64,000 nucleotides of DNA from Citrobacter telavivensis (GTDB lineage: Bacteria > Pseudomonadota > Gammaproteobacteria > Enterobacterales > Enterobacteriaceae), in the NCBI GenBank assembly GCA_009363175.1, contig CP045205.1, positions 5,381,432-5,445,431 on the forward strand, read 5' to 3'. A program made the translations under genes and the position numbers. Below the pieces are notes generated by a model, which was not told where the DNA came from, did no database searches, and saw nothing but the letters and a program-made list of their open reading frames with translations. Below, one piece after another: positions 61,747-64,000 of this stretch (its first letter is position 1; each line of letters starts with the position of its first letter).

Positions 61747-62850
61747 ATGACAAAAGCATTGCTGTCTCATCCCATGCGCCCGGCCAGTAACGGTCCTGGT
61801 CGTTCGATCTTATGGGTACGTAAAAATCTCTTTTCCAGTTGGTCAAACAGCCTGTTGACGCTGTTCTGTCTGTGGCTGATGTGGGAGTTAATTCCTCCCT
61901 TGCTGAACTGGGCGTTCCTGCAGGCCAACTGGGTGGGTTCCACCCGTGCTGACTGTACCAAAGCGGGTGCCTGCTGGGTGTTTATTCATGAACGTTTTGG
62001 ACAGTTCATGTATGGGCTGTACCCACACGACCAGCGCTGGCGTATCAACCTGGCGTTGATCATCGGGTTGGGCTCCATTGTTCCGATGTTCTGGAAAGCG
62101 TTGCCGCGTCGCGGACGCTATATCGCCGGCTGGGCCGTCATCTACCCGATCGTTGTCTGGTTCTTGCTGTATGGAGGTTTCCTTGGGCTGGATCGTGTTG
62201 AAACGCGTCAATGGGGTGGGCTGACGCTGACCTTAATCATCGCATCAGTCGGGATCGCGGGGGCATTGCCCTTAGGGATTTTGCTGGCACTGGGACGTCG
62301 ATCCCACATGCCCGTCGTGCGGATCTTATCCGTCATTTTTATCGAGTTCTGGCGTGGCGTACCGTTGATCACCGTACTGTTTATGTCTTCGGTAATGCTG
62401 CCGCTGTTTATGTCAGAAGGAACCAGCATTGATAAACTTATTCGGGCGCTGGTTGGCGTAATCCTCTTTCAGTCAGCCTACGTCGCAGAAGTGGTTCGTG
62501 GGGGACTGCAGGCATTACCAAAAGGGCAATACGAAGCAGCAGAGTCGCTGGCGTTAGGCTACTGGAAAACCCAGGGACTGGTCATTCTTCCCCAGGCCCT
62601 GAAGCTGGTCATCCCTGGGCTGGTCAACACGATTATTGCCCTGTTTAAGGATACCAGCCTGGTCATCATCATCGGCTTGTTCGATCTGTTCAGCAGCGTG
62701 CAGCAAGCGACGGTTGACCCGGCCTGGCTGGGTATGTCGACGGAAGGGTATGTCTTCGCTGCTCTGATCTACTGGATTTTTTGTTTCAGCATGTCGCGCT
62801 ACAGCCAGCATCTGGAAAAGCGCTTTAACACCGGGCGTACACCGCACTGA
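61747..62850 (+). CDS. yhdY: Amino acid ABC transporter permease (AapM type)
   Basis: Protein of 367 aa, second permease. The helices include SLLTLFCLWLMWELIPPLLN at the N-terminus, and FIEFWRGVPLITVLFMSSVM. The EAA loop is EAAESLALGYWKTQGLVILP. Two ATGs are adjacent (61744 and 61747); AAGGA is 6 bp before the second and too near the first, so I choose 61747, which gives the K-12 length. Confidence 0.94.
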   Translation: MTKALLSHPMRPASNGPGRSILWVRKNLFSSWSNSLLTLFCLWLMWELIPPLLNWAFLQANWVGSTRADCTKAGACWVFIHERFGQFMYGLYPHDQRWRINLALIIGLGSIVPMFWKALPRRGRYIAGWAVIYPIVVWFLLYGGFLGLDRVETRQWGGLTLTLIIASVGIAGALPLGILLALGRRSHMPVVRILSVIFIEFWRGVPLITVLFMSSVMLPLFMSEGTSIDKLIRALVGVILFQSAYVAEVVRGGLQALPKGQYEAAESLALGYWKTQGLVILPQALKLVIPGLVNTIIALFKDTSLVIIIGLFDLFSSVQQATVDPAWLGMSTEGYVFAALIYWIFCFSMSRYSQHLEKRFNTGRTPH

Positions 62851-62857
62851 GGATTCT

Positions 62858-63616
62858 ATGAGCCAACTATTAATACAACCTGCCGACGCGATGATTACGC
62901 TGGAAAACGTCAACAAGTGGTACGGACAGTTTCACGTACTGAAGGATATCAACCTGCGCGTAAAACAGGGGGAACGCATTGTATTATGTGGCCCCTCGGG
63001 CTCGGGGAAATCAACCACCATCCGCTGTATTAACCATCTGGAAGAACATCAGCAGGGACGAATCATTGTCGATGGAATTGAACTGAATGAGGACATCCGC
63101 AATATTGAGCGCGTCCGACAGGAGGTCGGTATGGTATTTCAACACTTCAATCTCTTCCCCCATCTTACCGTTCTACAAAACTGTACGTTGGCGCCCATTT
63201 GGGTGCGTAAGATGCCGATAAAAGAAGCTGAAGCGCTGGGAATGCACTACCTGGAACGTGTGCGTATTGCAGAGCACGCGCATAAATTTCCAGGACAGAT
63301 CTCCGGCGGACAGCAACAGCGCGTAGCCATTGCCCGCTCGCTATGTATGAAACCCAAAATTATGCTGTTTGATGAGCCCACATCAGCGCTGGATCCCGAG
63401 ATGGTGAAAGAGGTGCTGGATACGATGATAGGCCTGGCGCAGTCAGGGATGACAATGCTTTGCGTAACACATGAGATGGGATTTGCCAGAACGGTGGCAG
63501 ACAGGGTGATCTTTATGGATCGCGGGGAAATTGTTGAACAGGCACCGCCGGATGAGTTTTTTGCTCATCCTAAATCAGAACGTACTCGTGCATTTTTATC
63601 GCAGGTAATACATTAA
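62858..63616 (+). CDS. yhdZ: Amino acid ABC transporter ATPase
   Basis: Protein of 252 aa, ATP-binding subunit for YhdWXY. Walker A GPSGSGKST near residue 47, Q-loop GMVFQHFNLF, signature ISGGQQQRVAIARSL near 150, Walker B IMLFDEPTSALD near 170, and switch His in LCVTHEMGF. It belongs to the GlnQ/HisP polar amino acid class. It starts 7 bp after yhdY and ends the operon in a strong terminator. Confidence 0.96.
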   Translation: MSQLLIQPADAMITLENVNKWYGQFHVLKDINLRVKQGERIVLCGPSGSGKSTTIRCINHLEEHQQGRIIVDGIELNEDIRNIERVRQEVGMVFQHFNLFPHLTVLQNCTLAPIWVRKMPIKEAEALGMHYLERVRIAEHAHKFPGQISGGQQQRVAIARSLCMKPKIMLFDEPTSALDPEMVKEVLDTMIGLAQSGMTMLCVTHEMGFARTVADRVIFMDRGEIVEQAPPDEFFAHPKSERTRAFLSQVIH

Positions 63617-63625
63617 TCAGAATGC

Positions 63626-63660
63626 AAAAAGGCCACCCTGATGGGTGGCCTTCTGCTTTT
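63626..63660 (+). terminator. Terminator of yhdWXYZ
   Basis: AAGGCCACCC / GGGTGGCCTT stem with a TGAT loop and CTGCTTTT after, 12 bp past the yhdZ stop. The A run before it could make it work in both directions. Confidence 0.85.
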
Positions 63661-63711
63661 CTGTACCCAACTCCGCCTGATGGCACTGCGTCTATCAGAA
63701 CTACAACACAG

Positions 63712-63754
63712 GAAAAACAAAAGGCCCTGTCTTTCGACAGAGCCTTTTGTTTTA
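63712..63754 (-). terminator. rRNA operon terminator (T1-like)
   Basis: On the minus strand, after the 5S gene: AACAAAAGGC-T-CTGTC-GAAA-GACAG-G-GCCTTTTGTT-like arms with a T run beyond. This closely resembles the E. coli rrnB T1 hairpin in arms, GAAA loop and place, 5-20 bp after 5S. Confidence 0.9.
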
Positions 63755-63758
63755 TTTG

Positions 63759-63878
63759 ATGTCTGGCAGTTCCCTACTCTCACATGGGGAGACCCCACAC
63801 TACCATCGGCGCTACGGCGTTTCACTTCTGAGTTCGGCATGGGGTCAGGTGGGACCACCGCGCTACAGCCGCCAGACA
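63759..63878 (-). rRNA. rrfF: 5S ribosomal RNA
   Basis: 120 nt on the minus strand, 5' end TGTCTGGCGGCTGTAGCGCG and 3' end GGGAACTGCCAGACAT. The terminal stem TGTCTGGC / GCCAGACA pairs fully, and internal blocks (CCCATGCCGAACTCAGAAGT, GCCGATGGTAGTGTGGGG) are standard enterobacterial 5S. Following a tRNA-Thr in the same direction and placed after yhdZ, it corresponds to the distal 5S gene of rrnD in E. coli. Confidence 0.97.
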
Positions 63879-63916
63879 AATTCTTTTCTACTGTGCCGAA
63901 CTTTAACCTAATTAAG

Positions 63917-63990
63917 TGGTGCTGATACCCAGAGTCGAACTGGACCTCACCCTTACCAAGGGTGCGCTCTACCAACTGAGCCATATCAGC
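63917..63990 (-). tRNA. thrV: tRNA-Thr (GGT), two bases short
   Basis: A cloverleaf on the minus strand: acceptor GCTGATA / TATCAGC with ACCA, D-arm GCTC / GAGC, anticodon stem CACCC / GGGTG with loop TTGGTAA and anticodon GGT. The length including CCA is 74 nt. The usual enterobacterial gene has GAGGTCCCCAGTTCGACTCTGGG; here it reads GAGGTCCAGTTCGACTCTGGG, so CC is missing at the variable-loop/T-stem junction. The T-stem can still form as TCCAG / CTGGG if the variable loop shrinks to three bases (AGG). It lies 38 bp upstream of the 5S gene, as thrV does in rrnD. Real variant or sequence error is undecided. Confidence 0.9.
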
Positions 63991-64000
63991 ACGCTAAATT

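Noticed and set aside
63613..63984. Open frames across the yhdZ terminator, 5S and tRNA region on both strands
   Set aside because: They cross RNA genes and terminators and are artefacts of structured RNA sequence.
1..64000. CRISPR arrays, insertion sequences, prophage or integron features
   Set aside because: No regular spaced repeats, transposase, integrase or phage structural frames were seen; repeats found are REP elements and hairpins only.

Overview
The window is a stretch of enterobacterial chromosome. Almost every protein can be recognised as the counterpart of an E. coli K-12 gene, and the order is the K-12 order from gltBD to the distal end of an rrnD-type rRNA operon. The presence of msrPQ between acuI and accB, extra genes absent from K-12 at the same places, and the level of protein divergence suggest a close relative of Escherichia and Salmonella. 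Citrobacter is my best guess, from memory of gene order and without any database search.

Layout. 1-2147: 3' end of gltB and gltD (GOGAT). 2357-3457: yhcG, a PDDEXK nuclease-like orphan. 3513-9003: sialic acid catabolism, nanA-nanT-nanE-nanK-nanQ (minus strand) with its repressor gene nanR upstream; a triple NanR operator and a CRP-like site precede nanA. 9124-11408: sspAB and rplM-rpsI. 11639-16048: zapE, divergent zapG, and the periplasmic proteases degQ and degS. 16155-18941: mdh, argR with ARG boxes, yhcN and yhcO. 18971-20419: an added aldehyde dehydrogenase. 20510-24738: aaeXAB aromatic acid efflux with its regulator aaeR. 24817-29252: an added island of a GH127 beta-L-arabinofuranosidase-type hydrolase, a GPH-family sugar transporter and a divergent AraC-type regulator. 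29302-41687: tldD, yhdP, rng, yhdE, mreDCB and csrD, all on the minus strand. 41894-49473: acuI, msrPQ, accBC, yhdT-panF, prmA. 49617-50357: an added periplasmic alpha carbonic anhydrase. 50682-53186: dusB-fis, yhdJ, yhdU. 53228-58569: acrS and the RND pump genes acrEF. 58814-63616: yhdV and the yhdWXYZ amino acid ABC transporter. 63759-63990: 5S rRNA and tRNA-Thr on the minus strand, the end of an rRNA operon entering from the right.

The window is mostly housekeeping: nitrogen assimilation (GOGAT, and an amino acid importer behind a textbook sigma-54 promoter), sialic acid use, cell shape (mreBCD), envelope quality control (degQ, degS), lipid synthesis (accBC) and translation (rplM, rpsI, fis-dusB, prmA). 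I found no prophage, insertion sequence, CRISPR array or large defence system, and no frameshifted protein gene. The accessory material is four inserts (yhcG, the aldehyde dehydrogenase, the GH127 island and the carbonic anhydrase) plus several REP elements. The clearest anomaly is the tRNA-Thr gene, which lacks two C residues at the junction of variable loop and T-stem. The best regulatory finds are the sigma-54/NtrC-like control region of yhdW, the 21-bp-spaced direct repeats before the GH127 operon, the CRP/NanR arrangement at nanA, and an inverted repeat before acrS.
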